Positions 42,401 to 45,665 of a stretch of 64,000 bases of DNA are shown here, piece after piece. Positions within the stretch are counted from its first letter, which is position 1. Each line of letters starts with the position of its first letter. The notes under the pieces were generated by a model that saw nothing but the letters and a program-made list of their open reading frames with translations, was not told the DNA's origin and ran no database searches. Source of the DNA: Amoebophrya sp. A120 (Eukaryota > Sar > Dinophyceae > Syndiniales > Amoebophryaceae). Both the position numbers and the translations under genes were made by a program. Location: contig CAJINV010000018.1 of NCBI GenBank assembly GCA_905178155.1, forward strand, positions 378,479 to 442,478. Reading direction: 5' to 3'.

Positions 42401-45378
42401 CAAATATCGATCTGGCTGGTCTCAAAGCTTGTGCTGCTGAACTGTTGATGATTCAATCACTTCCGAATTTTTATGCAACCAAGAACCATGACTAGAATTT
42501 TTGCACAGCGCTTTCTACTCTTCACACGCAGTCCGCATGAGTAGAAACAAACTGCGTTTTTGGATGACAAAGGGAGCTTCATCCACCGCTGCGACTTCTG
42601 GTTTTGTTGGTCATGCAACACAGATTGCACATCAGGACTTCATCTGTATGACCAGTAATATTCTAAAAAGTTTTATCAACTTTCCACACCCAGACCAGAA
42701 GATAGTATTTGCATTTGATAAGTCCGCAGCAGTTGCAGGGGGCCAGGTCCGGCAAAGTCCAGTTCCGGGCTGACGTGGTAGTACATCGCGACGCGGTAAA
42801 ACGCGTCTGTCGCTACCCCGCCCTGGTGGTGCTGCTTCCGAAACAATGGCTCCCAAAATTGCTTGATCTTGTTGCTCGTCCCCACGGGACCTCTCTTTGC
42901 GGTATCAGCAGGGTCCTCCTGCCACCCCACGGTGGGCATCCGGGCGTCCAGACGCTCCAGCGTGCTCATGTCGGTGATGAAACTGTTCCGTGCGGCATCG
43001 AACACCTGCAGGTAGATGTAGGACCCGGTTTGTTGCGAAATGGTGCTCTCGAGCCCGGTCTCGCTGAAAAACCGTCCCAGACAGGAGTCTTTCATCCTCG
43101 CCTTCCCTTTAGGCGAGATAATTTGCGACACTGCAATCGGAAGGGTTTGGTGGCTTTTCAGGTAATTTTCGTGCCCTGCTGTGTTACTATGTCCGGCGTT
43201 CAGCACCGGAAGTTCCGTCTCCAGAAGCCAGGCCTGCCCCAGCATCTCGGAGACCGTGACGGGCAGACCGAGCGGCTCGCCGCTGTCCTCGCACAGAAAC
43301 TCGTGCTTTTTCCAGTTCACCGGCAGGAAGTTCGTGTTCTTATCGCCTATGTACGGTTTTGTCGCCTGCTGGTCCGCGGTTCTCAGCTCGGGGAGCACCA
43401 CGTGGGCAATCGGGGCGAGCTTTTGCGGACTGAACCCTAGCCAGTTGCGCTGCAGGTCCCATCGCGGTTCGCGCAGGAGCAGCAGGCGGCCTGGTTGCAG
43501 CTTGTTTGTCTTCAACTGGGAAATTGGCGGCTCCGGTCCATAATTTTGATCCACAAATTCCTTCCAGCCTGCAAAAAGCAAGTACTTGAAGAAGTCGCTC
43601 GTCAGCTGAGCCCATTTAGGATCGGTCATTTTACACGTCAATTGCAGAATCGTGGGCAACGCAGGTCGTGACCCTTGCTGGTCGTGGTGCACATCAGGAT
43701 CCTCACCAAACTGCTGTCCATGTAATTGCGAAGCTGCCCCCGTTGTCGTGCCTTGTGGCAGCAATGTTTTCCAATCCGCTTCATGTTGCACCGACTCAAA
43801 GAACGTGCCGTCAAGCGGCACCGCTGCTTCAAGTCGGCCACTCGTCCCAGAGATTCCCGTGAAAACCATGCGAAACACGTCCCCGTTGCGCAAAAACTCT
43901 TGTCCAATCATCTCTTCGTCCGGCGACATTTTTTGAACGTTGCTCACCCGCGCACGCACGATCGAATGGCTTCTGCCGTCGTCAATTTCAACTGGTAAGA
44001 ACTCGACGTCGAGATCAAAGTGGTGGTCCTCTTCTAGAGCAGATTTCACCTTGAGCCCGTAGTCTCTCCAATCGGTCACCCACCCATTGAGGAAGGACTT
44101 GCGCGTTGCCGCGTACCCGGGCATTTGCTGAAAGGGGGGGTGAAAGGGATAGTGCAGGTAGTCTTTCTCGTCCGCACTCACGGCCCGCGAGAGGCTGTGC
44201 TGTGAAAAGGAGCCCATCGCGCGCAGGGCCGACCAGATCGGCGCGTCCCAGTTGTTCCAGAGTGGCCGCTATCAAATGTAAAAGTGTCTGGATCTGGAAG
44301 AATGCAACTTGTCATGCCAAATCTAAAGCATGCGTCAAAAATCTGTGTTGCATGATTACCGAAAGTCGTCCAGTTTTGACCAAGTCGGGAGGGAGTTTCT
44401 CATGCAGGATATGCATGTGAGGGATCGCACAGAATCTGTCATGCTAGGTCCTGCATTCCAGACCTCGTGGGTCATGGAAAAGCTGCATGACAAATCGCGC
44501 ACTCTTCCAGACCCAGACATTTTTGCATTTGATAGCCGCCAAATGTAGAACTTCAGCCTCGTCTTTATCAAAGTGAAAAATCCCCCCACCCCATATCAAA
44601 ACCAAGTTTGTGATGCCTGATTTGCGTACTCGTACACAGATCAGATTTGTCTTGCTGGAGGGGACTGCAGGCCCATACTAAGCCTGAGCAGAGAGGTTTT
44701 GGGCTGGGCTTTTAGCATGAGATACGTCTGCGCTGTAGGCCCAGCAGCATGATCACAAATCGCCTGCATAAAGCGGCGAAGCCTGTGGAGTTGCCTTCTT
44801 GCAGGACAGAGATGATTTGTGGTCGCAAATCAGCATTGCAAATTTTCTGCTACGTACCTTTTCGATATGGGGAGGGGGGATTTTTCCTCACAATAGTCTT
44901 CCGCATCCGCGCCTTGACGGCGACCGTGTCCCAGTTTCTGATGATGTAATTCAAACCATGCTCCATCACCGGTTTCGAAACGATACCGACGGACCCCGCA
45001 ATTCTTTTCGTGGTGCCCACCTGCCTTTCGTGTTCCTTCTTCATCGCTTCCGCTTCGTCGTCAAATTCCCAGCGCAGCAGCTTGTTCTCGTATGCCTTGT
45101 ATCGCTCCTCCTTGGTTCCTACGCGACTTCTAGTCTGCGGGTTCCAATCGACGTTAGGGATTAGTTCCTCGTAGGTTTCGTATTGGTTTGCATATAAATA
45201 CCTGACCTGTACAATGTCCCCCTGTCGGAAGCCGTGATTCCATGCCCACGAGTACATTTCCGGCTCAAAGGCCACTTCCGCCCGCGATTCCACCGGGGCG
45301 TTGCGTCCTCCCGGAGCCCGTTGCGGCATCCCGAGCCTGGCCAGAGTCGTTGCGTCGGGCCGTTTGAAAATGATTTCT
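1..45378 (-). CDS. Giant gene, product unknown, split by 97 introner-like elements (3' end beyond window)
   Basis: I recognise no family. The coding strand is minus and reads from about 45,378 leftward off the window. Ninety-seven visible exons are joined by removing each inverted-repeat element plus one copy of its 5-bp flanking duplication; at every junction tested the frame continues without a stop (for example the joined peptides HEQERDPKFLFESESPEI and QVTNMHNQFHLKLDEVMSHD). Visible coding length is about 19.3 kb, near 6,400 codons, excluding anything hidden in the gap at 37,324-38,064. The protein is charged, with Glu/Lys-rich helical stretches, Gly/Ser/Ala-rich linkers and one Cys cluster; I see no membrane segment. 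The 5' end is unresolved: the frame opens after a TAA at 45,387-45,389 and candidate acceptors AG end at 45,379 or 45,377, so the first exon either starts by cis-splicing from the gene at 45,666-53,393 or belongs to a separate transcript. Exon blocks are described separately. Confidence 0.75.
148..406. mobile_element. Introner-like element, family A
   Basis: 259 bp, duplication GCGAT at 143-147 and 407-411. Confidence 0.9.
443..591. mobile_element. Introner-like element, family B
   Basis: 149 bp, duplication GCAAA on both sides. Confidence 0.92.
816..965. mobile_element. Introner-like element, family B
   Basis: 150 bp; flanks AACAT and AGCGT match at only three of five positions, so this is probably an older copy. 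Confidence 0.82.
1756..1971. mobile_element. Introner-like element, family E
   Basis: 216 bp, exact duplication TCCTG. Confidence 0.92.
2338..2610. mobile_element. Introner-like element, family C
   Basis: 273 bp; flanks AGTGC and CGTGC. Confidence 0.87.
2690..3011. mobile_element. Introner-like element, family D
   Basis: 322 bp, exact duplication TGCGA. Confidence 0.92.
3167..3428. mobile_element. Introner-like element, family A
   Basis: 262 bp, exact duplication TTGGA; interior in the CCATGACCCATGAGG orientation. Confidence 0.93.
3897..4170. mobile_element. Introner-like element, family A, diverged
   Basis: 274 bp; flanks CGGCA and CTGCA; both TIRs eroded. Confidence 0.8.
4409..4687. mobile_element. 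Introner-like element, family C
   Basis: 279 bp, exact duplication CGCCT; the joined frame reads RERRRKAAFLAYLL. Confidence 0.92.
4742..5054. mobile_element. Introner-like element, family D
   Basis: 313 bp; flanks CATGA and CGTGG (three of five). Confidence 0.85.
5090..5238. mobile_element. Introner-like element, family B
   Basis: 149 bp, exact duplication GGTCT. Confidence 0.92.
5290..5443. mobile_element. Introner-like element, family B
   Basis: 154 bp, exact duplication TTGCC; only 51 bp from the previous family B copy. Confidence 0.92.
5478..5786. mobile_element. Introner-like element, family I
   Basis: 309 bp; flanks GGATT and AAATT; TIR TATGGA/TCCATA extended by about 25 bp. Confidence 0.82.
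5832..6088. mobile_element. Introner-like element, family G'
   Basis: 257 bp; flanks CTGTT and CCGTT; TIR contains a doubled GTTACAATCTCAAACGTTAC-type word. Confidence 0.87.
6490..6743. mobile_element. Introner-like element, family A
   Basis: 254 bp, exact duplication CAGGG; same subfamily as the copies at 16,871 and 40,070. Confidence 0.92.
6744..11213 (-). CDS. Giant gene, exon block (12 exons)
   Basis: Exons 10,984-11,213, 10,620-10,661, 10,400-10,448, 10,110-10,164, 9,406-9,857, 9,152-9,196, 8,618-8,885, 7,873-8,443, 7,601-7,660, 7,350-7,426, 7,084-7,135 and 6,744-6,807. Exon 7,873-8,443 holds the only Cys cluster noticed in the protein: Cys at spacing C-x4-C-x9-C-x-C-x2-CC within CGNNFCDYTL and STTCNCAPCCQKWKTWW, a possible metal or disulfide knuckle. 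Exon 9,406-9,857 is helical (LHRLAKFLDLNGQQRLGFKQ). Confidence 0.7.
6808..7083. mobile_element. Introner-like element, family A, diverged
   Basis: 276 bp; left end CATC instead of TATC; no clear flanking duplication. Confidence 0.78.
7136..7349. mobile_element. Introner-like element, family E
   Basis: 214 bp, exact duplication TTTCT. Confidence 0.92.
7427..7600. mobile_element. Introner-like element, family F
   Basis: 174 bp, exact duplication TCCGC; the TIR spans roughly 55 bp each side, so most of the element can fold on itself. Confidence 0.92.
7661..7872. mobile_element. Introner-like element, family A, short
   Basis: 212 bp, exact duplication CGAGC; right end is CCATA. Confidence 0.9.
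8444..8617. mobile_element. Introner-like element, family F
   Basis: 174 bp, exact duplication GGGAT. Confidence 0.92.
8886..9151. mobile_element. Introner-like element, family A
   Basis: 266 bp; flanks AGCCT and CGCCT. Confidence 0.88.
9197..9405. mobile_element. Introner-like element, family H
   Basis: 209 bp, exact duplication TCATC. Confidence 0.9.
9858..10109. mobile_element. Introner-like element, family A
   Basis: 252 bp, exact duplication TCCGG; resembles the copy at 30,771. Confidence 0.92.
10165..10399. mobile_element. Introner-like element, family G
   Basis: 235 bp, exact duplication CTTCA. Confidence 0.92.
10449..10619. mobile_element. Introner-like element, family F
   Basis: 171 bp, exact duplication CTTTC. 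Confidence 0.92.
10662..10983. mobile_element. Introner-like element, family D
   Basis: 322 bp, exact duplication CGCCA. Confidence 0.92.
11214..11365. mobile_element. Introner-like element, family B
   Basis: 152 bp, exact duplication ATTCA. Confidence 0.92.
11366..15617 (-). CDS. Giant gene, exon block (7 exons, including a 16-nt microexon)
   Basis: Exons 15,430-15,617, 15,143-15,158, 14,889-14,932, 14,555-14,623, 12,463-13,558, 11,899-12,150 and 11,366-11,417. The 16-nt exon sits between family C and E elements. The 1,096-nt exon is helix-rich: EEAASNNDPAKQFDSAFSHL, a Lys-rich linker (KKEKGGKKSSSDEEVKFQFK) and a C-terminal coiled-coil-like part (REERKKFDEKVEQIEEAFTD). Exon 11,899-12,150 is Ala/Gly/His-rich. 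Confidence 0.7.
11604..11829. other. Insert with telomere-like motifs inside a family J element
   Basis: Bounded by two exact copies of a 23-bp sequence starting GGCAAGGGGTGG (11,581-11,603 and 11,830-11,852). Contains degenerate CCCTAAA units at 11,612-11,641 and 11,731-11,745 and no TIR. Confidence 0.75.
11612..11641. repeat. Interstitial telomere-like motif
   Basis: CCTAAACCC, CCTAA and CCTAAACCC words in series, a degenerate (TTTAGGG)n on the minus strand. Confidence 0.6.
12151..12462. mobile_element. Introner-like element, family C
   Basis: 312 bp, exact duplication CTTCA. Confidence 0.9.
13680..14526. mobile_element. Nested minisatellite-rich insertion
   Basis: About 847 bp made of AGAGGTCGACAGAGGT-like units, their inverted copies, and a CACCCTCTCGCG array. 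Its left 235 bp recurs in inverse orientation at 57,960-58,196, also inside a family B element. Exact ends uncertain. Confidence 0.75.
14190..14290 (+). repeat. Tandem array of CACCCTCTCGCG(C)
   Basis: Eight units of 12-13 bp with one or two substitutions. Confidence 0.9.
14624..14888. mobile_element. Introner-like element, family A
   Basis: 265 bp, exact duplication GTCGT; subfamily shared with 60,103. Confidence 0.9.
14933..15142. mobile_element. Introner-like element, family E
   Basis: 210 bp, exact duplication GTTGT. Confidence 0.92.
15159..15429. mobile_element. Introner-like element, family C
   Basis: 271 bp; flanks TGGTT and TGGTC; only 16 bp from the preceding element. Confidence 0.88.
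15618..15879. mobile_element. Introner-like element, family A
   Basis: 262 bp, exact duplication GGGTT; TIR perfect for 36 bp. Very close copy at 35,509. Confidence 0.95.
15880..20128 (-). CDS. Giant gene, exon block (10 exons, including a 22-nt microexon)
   Basis: Exons 19,858-20,128, 19,662-19,705, 19,238-19,393, 18,511-18,955, 18,202-18,245, 17,448-17,879, 17,123-17,165, 16,358-16,870, 16,176-16,197 and 15,880-15,924. Exon 18,511-18,955 has LPTGCWKPKCIRGYYEAQLT followed by a Gly/Ser/Ala/Glu linker. Exon 16,358-16,870 contains SAKRFYASSKHLGCTFRIYN and AADLPPESGEDKL, loosely like a C2-domain strand (FRIYNAADLP), which is only a hint. Confidence 0.7.
15925..16175. mobile_element. Introner-like element, family A
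   Basis: 251 bp, exact duplication ATAAA. Confidence 0.92.
16198..16357. mobile_element. Introner-like element, family B
   Basis: 160 bp, exact duplication ACTTG; 22 bp from the preceding element. Confidence 0.92.
16871..17122. mobile_element. Introner-like element, family A
   Basis: 252 bp, exact duplication CAGGA. Confidence 0.92.
17166..17447. mobile_element. Introner-like element, family C'
   Basis: 282 bp; left end CATC; flanks ACTGG and ACTCG. Confidence 0.87.
17880..18201. mobile_element. Introner-like element, family D
   Basis: 322 bp, exact duplication GCTGT; close to the copy at 10,662. Confidence 0.92.
18246..18510. mobile_element. Introner-like element, family A
   Basis: 265 bp, exact duplication CCGTG. 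Confidence 0.92.
18956..19237. mobile_element. Introner-like element, family C'
   Basis: 282 bp; flanks CGGGG and TGGGG; nearly identical to the copy at 63,565. Confidence 0.9.
19394..19661. mobile_element. Introner-like element, family A
   Basis: 268 bp, exact duplication ATCCG. Confidence 0.92.
19706..19857. mobile_element. Introner-like element, family B
   Basis: 152 bp, exact duplication CTCTT. Confidence 0.92.
20129..20390. mobile_element. Introner-like element, family A
   Basis: 262 bp; flanks GCGGG and GCGGA. Confidence 0.88.
20391..24856 (-). CDS. Giant gene, exon block (10 exons)
   Basis: Exons 24,311-24,856, 23,792-24,091, 23,502-23,638, 23,176-23,221, 22,646-22,964, 22,304-22,362, 21,822-22,150, 21,414-21,574, 20,735-21,151 and 20,391-20,474. 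The first is the most folded-looking part of the block, rich in Tyr/Trp/Phe (LENHLQFFWDRDFIRVLLTG). Exon 20,735-21,151 is very acidic (KDQDEYSEGYSDSENEEESA). The 59-nt exon 22,304-22,362 lies between a chimeric B/A element and a family C element. Confidence 0.7.
20475..20734. mobile_element. Introner-like element, family G'
   Basis: 260 bp, exact duplication GCGAA. Confidence 0.92.
21152..21413. mobile_element. Introner-like element, family A
   Basis: 262 bp, exact duplication AGAAA; right end CATAGGATA is a variant. Confidence 0.9.
21575..21821. mobile_element. Introner-like element, family A
   Basis: 247 bp, exact duplication GAGAG. Confidence 0.92.
22151..22303. mobile_element. Introner-like element, chimeric A/B
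   Basis: 153 bp; left 16 bp are family A (TATCAAATGCAAAAGC), interior and right end are family B; flanks AGGGA and ATGGA. Confidence 0.82.
22363..22645. mobile_element. Introner-like element, family C
   Basis: 283 bp; flanks ATGCC and ATACC. Confidence 0.88.
22965..23175. mobile_element. Introner-like element, family K
   Basis: 211 bp; flanks GACGC and TACGC; only copy of its family here, TIR AAACACCATCACAA followed by a diverged arm. Confidence 0.82.
23222..23501. mobile_element. Introner-like element, family A
   Basis: 280 bp; flanks TCTCG and TCTCA. Confidence 0.87.
23639..23791. mobile_element. Introner-like element, family B
   Basis: 153 bp, exact duplication TGTAC. Confidence 0.92.
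24092..24310. mobile_element. Introner-like element, family H
   Basis: 219 bp, exact duplication GGAGT. Confidence 0.9.
24857..25139. mobile_element. Introner-like element, family C
   Basis: 283 bp, exact duplication TCGAT although the right TIR tip has changed to GAAGCGATA. Confidence 0.87.
25140..28680 (-). CDS. Giant gene, exon block (9 exons)
   Basis: Exons 28,386-28,680, 28,017-28,194, 27,504-27,780, 27,098-27,238, 26,727-26,775, 26,353-26,473, 25,745-26,082, 25,346-25,388 and 25,140-25,195. The first has a strongly charged coiled-coil-like helix (LERYEDVNVDEIELGRLKKE). Exon 27,504-27,780 reads AIFGIGLAARGVYVSAERIN and looks folded. Exon 25,745-26,082 contains FTDANGREVTESKDLRLTLA then an Ala/Lys-rich helix. 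The last two are acidic linkers (EEPEQQQDPNKVVEEEDIDI). Confidence 0.7.
25196..25345. mobile_element. Introner-like element, family B
   Basis: 150 bp, exact duplication TCCTC. Confidence 0.92.
25389..25744. mobile_element. Introner-like element, family A, enlarged
   Basis: 356 bp, exact duplication TTCCT; carries the extra GC-rich segment at 25,431-25,520. Confidence 0.9.
25431..25520. repeat. 90-bp passenger segment, copy 1
   Basis: Begins with TTGG repeats, then a GC-rich unique part ending AACACAAGGCCCTAG. Nearly identical to 30,293-30,386 at the same place in another family A element. Confidence 0.85.
26083..26352. mobile_element. Introner-like element, family A
   Basis: 270 bp; flanks GCGGC and GCTCC; contains an 18-bp tandem duplication at 26,138-26,173. 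Confidence 0.85.
26474..26726. mobile_element. Introner-like element, family C
   Basis: 253 bp, exact duplication CCATG. Confidence 0.92.
26776..27097. mobile_element. Introner-like element, family D
   Basis: 322 bp, exact duplication GAGGC. Confidence 0.92.
27239..27503. mobile_element. Introner-like element, family A, inverted interior
   Basis: 265 bp, exact duplication CCAGC; interior is the reverse complement of the 3,167 copy. Confidence 0.93.
27781..28016. mobile_element. Introner-like element, family G
   Basis: 236 bp, exact duplication CCGAA. Confidence 0.92.
28195..28385. mobile_element. Introner-like element, family F
   Basis: 191 bp, exact duplication GACCT; right arm diverged. 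Confidence 0.9.
28681..28944. mobile_element. Introner-like element, family A
   Basis: 264 bp; left end TGTC; flanks GGTAC and GGTAT. Confidence 0.87.
28945..31516 (-). CDS. Giant gene, exon block (7 exons)
   Basis: Exons 31,220-31,516, 31,031-31,066, 30,655-30,770, 29,941-30,251, 29,616-29,659, 29,319-29,368 and 28,945-28,997. Four are 53 nt or shorter. Exon 31,220-31,516 contains a Gly/Ser/Ala linker after KVLDKDKTWHKFFPQKQSVE; exon 29,941-30,251 is Ala/Gly/Gln-rich (AGAAASAEQAKPGGSGLLPG), probably disordered. Confidence 0.65.
28998..29318. mobile_element. Introner-like element, family D
   Basis: 321 bp; flanks CCCTC and GCCTC. Confidence 0.88.
29369..29615. mobile_element. Introner-like element, family A
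   Basis: 247 bp, exact duplication TGAAC; right TIR has a small insertion (CAGATCGATG). Confidence 0.9.
29660..29940. mobile_element. Introner-like element, family C
   Basis: 281 bp, exact duplication TTGTG. Confidence 0.92.
30252..30654. mobile_element. Introner-like element, family A, enlarged
   Basis: 403 bp; flanks GGTAA and AATAA; carries the passenger segment plus a 23-bp tandem duplication (30,412-30,457). Confidence 0.85.
30293..30386. repeat. 90-bp passenger segment, copy 2
   Basis: Differs from copy 1 by one extra TTGG unit and one G/A change. Confidence 0.85.
30771..31030. mobile_element. Introner-like element, family A
   Basis: 260 bp; flanks TGATG and TAATG. Confidence 0.86.
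31067..31219. mobile_element. Introner-like element, family B
   Basis: 153 bp, exact duplication CATGA. Confidence 0.92.
31517..31825. mobile_element. Introner-like element, family I
   Basis: 309 bp, exact duplication TCTCC; tip TATGAACGCCTCAGG, a subfamily. Confidence 0.9.
31826..34624 (-). CDS. Giant gene, exon block (7 exons)
   Basis: Exons 34,117-34,624, 33,803-33,859, 33,518-33,631, 33,316-33,368, 32,844-33,030, 32,226-32,577 and 31,826-31,898. The 508-nt exon starts with a charged helix (ENLQRINRKEVQAKIVLQQA) and continues with a globular-looking part (DRYLLSRMWYSYYKPNLTNS). Exon 32,226-32,577 encodes FSWMDEVRRNSFRASFEDST and a Trp/His-containing helix. No domain recognised. Confidence 0.7.
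31899..32225. mobile_element. Introner-like element, family D, inverted interior
   Basis: 327 bp, exact duplication GAGGT; interior opposite to the other D copies. Confidence 0.9.
32578..32843. mobile_element. Introner-like element, family A, inverted interior
   Basis: 266 bp; flanks AGACA and AGACC. Confidence 0.88.
33031..33315. mobile_element. Introner-like element, family C
   Basis: 285 bp; flanks GTGCG and GTGCT. Confidence 0.88.
33369..33517. mobile_element. Introner-like element, family B
   Basis: 149 bp, exact duplication CACCG. Confidence 0.92.
33632..33802. mobile_element. Introner-like element, family F
   Basis: 171 bp, exact duplication AGGCG. Confidence 0.92.
33860..34116. 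mobile_element. Introner-like element, family A, inverted interior
   Basis: 257 bp, exact duplication TGTGG. Confidence 0.92.
34625..34946. mobile_element. Introner-like element, family D
   Basis: 322 bp, exact duplication CAAAA. Confidence 0.92.
34947..37202 (-). CDS. Giant gene, exon block (6 exons, including an 18-nt microexon)
   Basis: Exons 37,140-37,202, 36,870-36,887, 36,337-36,719, 35,771-36,074, 35,442-35,508 and 34,947-35,230. The 18-nt exon joins its neighbours as KPSFCGLVGVFRQDQNEYQN. Exon 36,337-36,719 is Gln/Ser/Arg-rich and helical; exon 35,771-36,074 carries an Ala/Glu-rich then Gly/Pro-rich linker; exon 34,947-35,230 has aromatic helices (FLKRHFDLVSQTAPHYQFMD). Product unknown. 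Confidence 0.7.
35231..35441. mobile_element. Introner-like element, family E
   Basis: 211 bp, exact duplication TCTTT; left tip GATC instead of TATC. Confidence 0.9.
35509..35770. mobile_element. Introner-like element, family A
   Basis: 262 bp, exact duplication ACTGA. Confidence 0.93.
36075..36336. mobile_element. Introner-like element, family A, inverted interior
   Basis: 262 bp, exact duplication TCAAG. Confidence 0.93.
36720..36869. mobile_element. Introner-like element, family B
   Basis: 150 bp, exact duplication AAAAC; left tip CATC. Confidence 0.9.
36888..37139. mobile_element. Introner-like element, family G'
   Basis: 252 bp, exact duplication AACCG; 18 bp from the preceding element. 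Confidence 0.92.
37203..37323. mobile_element. Introner-like element, family A, truncated by gap
   Basis: Left 121 bp only; tip CATC. Confidence 0.85.
37324..38064. other. Assembly gap (741 N)
   Basis: Hides the right end of a family A element and the left end of a family C' element, and possibly one exon of the giant gene. Confidence 0.99.
38065..38236. mobile_element. Introner-like element, family C', truncated by gap
   Basis: Right 172 bp only, closely matching the 63,565 copy. Confidence 0.88.
38237..40069 (-). CDS. Giant gene, exon block (5 exons)
   Basis: Exons 39,993-40,069, 39,723-39,782, 39,395-39,460, 38,825-39,128 and 38,237-38,554. Exon 38,825-39,128 encodes an acidic/helical stretch followed by WAKKAGLKEGDTIHILH, which resembles the end of a PDZ-like turn (LxxGDxI) but is too short to call. 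Exon 38,237-38,554 is Ser/Gly then basic and ends at the family C' element whose left half lies in the assembly gap. Confidence 0.7.
38555..38824. mobile_element. Introner-like element, family A, inverted interior
   Basis: 270 bp, exact duplication CATGT. Confidence 0.92.
39129..39394. mobile_element. Introner-like element, family A
   Basis: 266 bp; flanks CAAAG and CGAAG. Confidence 0.88.
39461..39722. mobile_element. Introner-like element, family A
   Basis: 262 bp, exact duplication GTTGG; right TIR eroded. Confidence 0.9.
39783..39992. mobile_element. Introner-like element, family E
   Basis: 210 bp, exact duplication TCCTC. Confidence 0.92.
40070..40321. mobile_element. Introner-like element, family A
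   Basis: 252 bp, exact duplication GAATT. Confidence 0.92.
40322..42391 (-). CDS. Giant gene, exon block (6 exons)
   Basis: Exons 41,974-42,391, 41,754-41,801, 41,397-41,477, 41,090-41,144, 40,682-40,863 and 40,322-40,375. The first contains an oxidoreductase-like word only by chance and a Gln/Pro-rich run (GKLQPQPQTPQQPQQGNRQF); joining across the family F element gives GYPGQWELATATKIALRGY without a break. The fifth reads VTLKQTGPGKAGVPGEQISY. Elements of families F, A, G', J and I separate them, so five different TIR families occur in 2 kb. Confidence 0.7.
40376..40681. mobile_element. Introner-like element, family I
   Basis: 306 bp, exact duplication TCTTG. Confidence 0.92.
40864..41089. 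mobile_element. Introner-like element, family J
   Basis: 226 bp, exact duplication CGGTC; the uninterrupted form of the family. Confidence 0.9.
41145..41396. mobile_element. Introner-like element, family G'
   Basis: 252 bp, exact duplication TCGGC. Confidence 0.92.
41478..41753. mobile_element. Introner-like element, family A
   Basis: 276 bp; flanks GATAC and CATAC. Confidence 0.88.
41802..41973. mobile_element. Introner-like element, family F
   Basis: 172 bp, exact duplication CTGCC. Confidence 0.92.
42392..42720. mobile_element. Introner-like element, family A, most decayed copy
   Basis: 329 bp; flanks AGTCG and AGTCC; only the outer TIR parts and scattered interior words remain recognisable. 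Confidence 0.75.
42721..44269 (-). CDS. Giant gene, longest uninterrupted exon (about 515 codons)
   Basis: At 1,549 bp this is the longest introner-free exon of the giant gene. It encodes a globular-looking, Trp- and Pro-rich segment (KDYLHYPFHPPFQQMPGYAA; NWLGFSPQKLAPIAHVVLPE; TGSYIYLQVFDAARNSFITD) with alternating beta-like and helical composition, quite unlike the disordered linkers elsewhere. A long plus-strand reading frame (42,709-43,440) is its shadow. I cannot assign a fold from composition; it is the best piece of the protein for a profile search. Confidence 0.75.
44270..44534. mobile_element. Introner-like element, family A, inverted interior
   Basis: 265 bp, exact duplication GCCGC. 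Confidence 0.93.
44535..45378 (-). CDS. Giant gene, first visible exons
   Basis: The exon 44,896-45,378 begins just after an in-frame TAA and reads REIIFKRPDATTLARLG, then a Glu/Lys-rich stretch with aromatic patches (MYSWAWNHGFRQGDIVQVRY) and a predicted helix (KEERYKAYENKLLRWEFDDE). Exon 44,535-44,565 is only 31 nt and joins it to the next large exon as RKTKDEAEVLHLAATLWNNW. No domain recognised. The acceptor (CACCAG then AG) looks like an ordinary spliceosomal 3' splice site, unlike the introner junctions downstream. Confidence 0.65.
44566..44895. mobile_element. Introner-like element, family D
   Basis: 330 bp, exact duplication GTCTT. Confidence 0.92.
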
Positions 45379-45665
45379 CTGGTGGTTTATCCACATGAAT
45401 CAAAAAGCCCCCACGCCAGAGCAGGGAGGAGGAAAGCTTGTTCCACATGGTAAGCAACATTTACGGATTCATTTGACGGCGCGGCTTTGGATTTGGCCGC
45501 ATCGAGGATTTTCGACTCTGATTAGCGCAGCTTGATATTTTATATAGTGTTGCCGGGTGCTTCTGGTTCTGCTTCAAACTCGCGTGAGTAGAGAGACTAT
45601 CAAATAAAATGCATCGCATTCGGCTTGTGCAAACCAAAAAAGGTGGCACTTACCATGTGGACGAG
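45377..45665 (-). other. Unresolved boundary between the two large genes
   Basis: Non-coding on both sides of the frame. It contains a strong donor-like GTAAGT at 45,653-45,648 lying after the TGA, and acceptor-like CACCAG at 45,384-45,379. It could be a 3' UTR plus intergenic spacer, a UTR intron, or an intron joining the two genes (donor GTTGAC at 45,670, acceptor AG at 45,377, phase 1, giving VVQTKIIFKRPD). Confidence 0.45.

Noticed and set aside
42709-43440. 243-codon plus-strand frame
   Set aside because: Shadow of the 1.5-kb exon of the giant gene.
1-45378. CRISPR-like appearance of repeated, evenly spaced palindromic units
   Set aside because: Units are 150-330 bp TIR elements of many families with target duplications, separated by coding exons.
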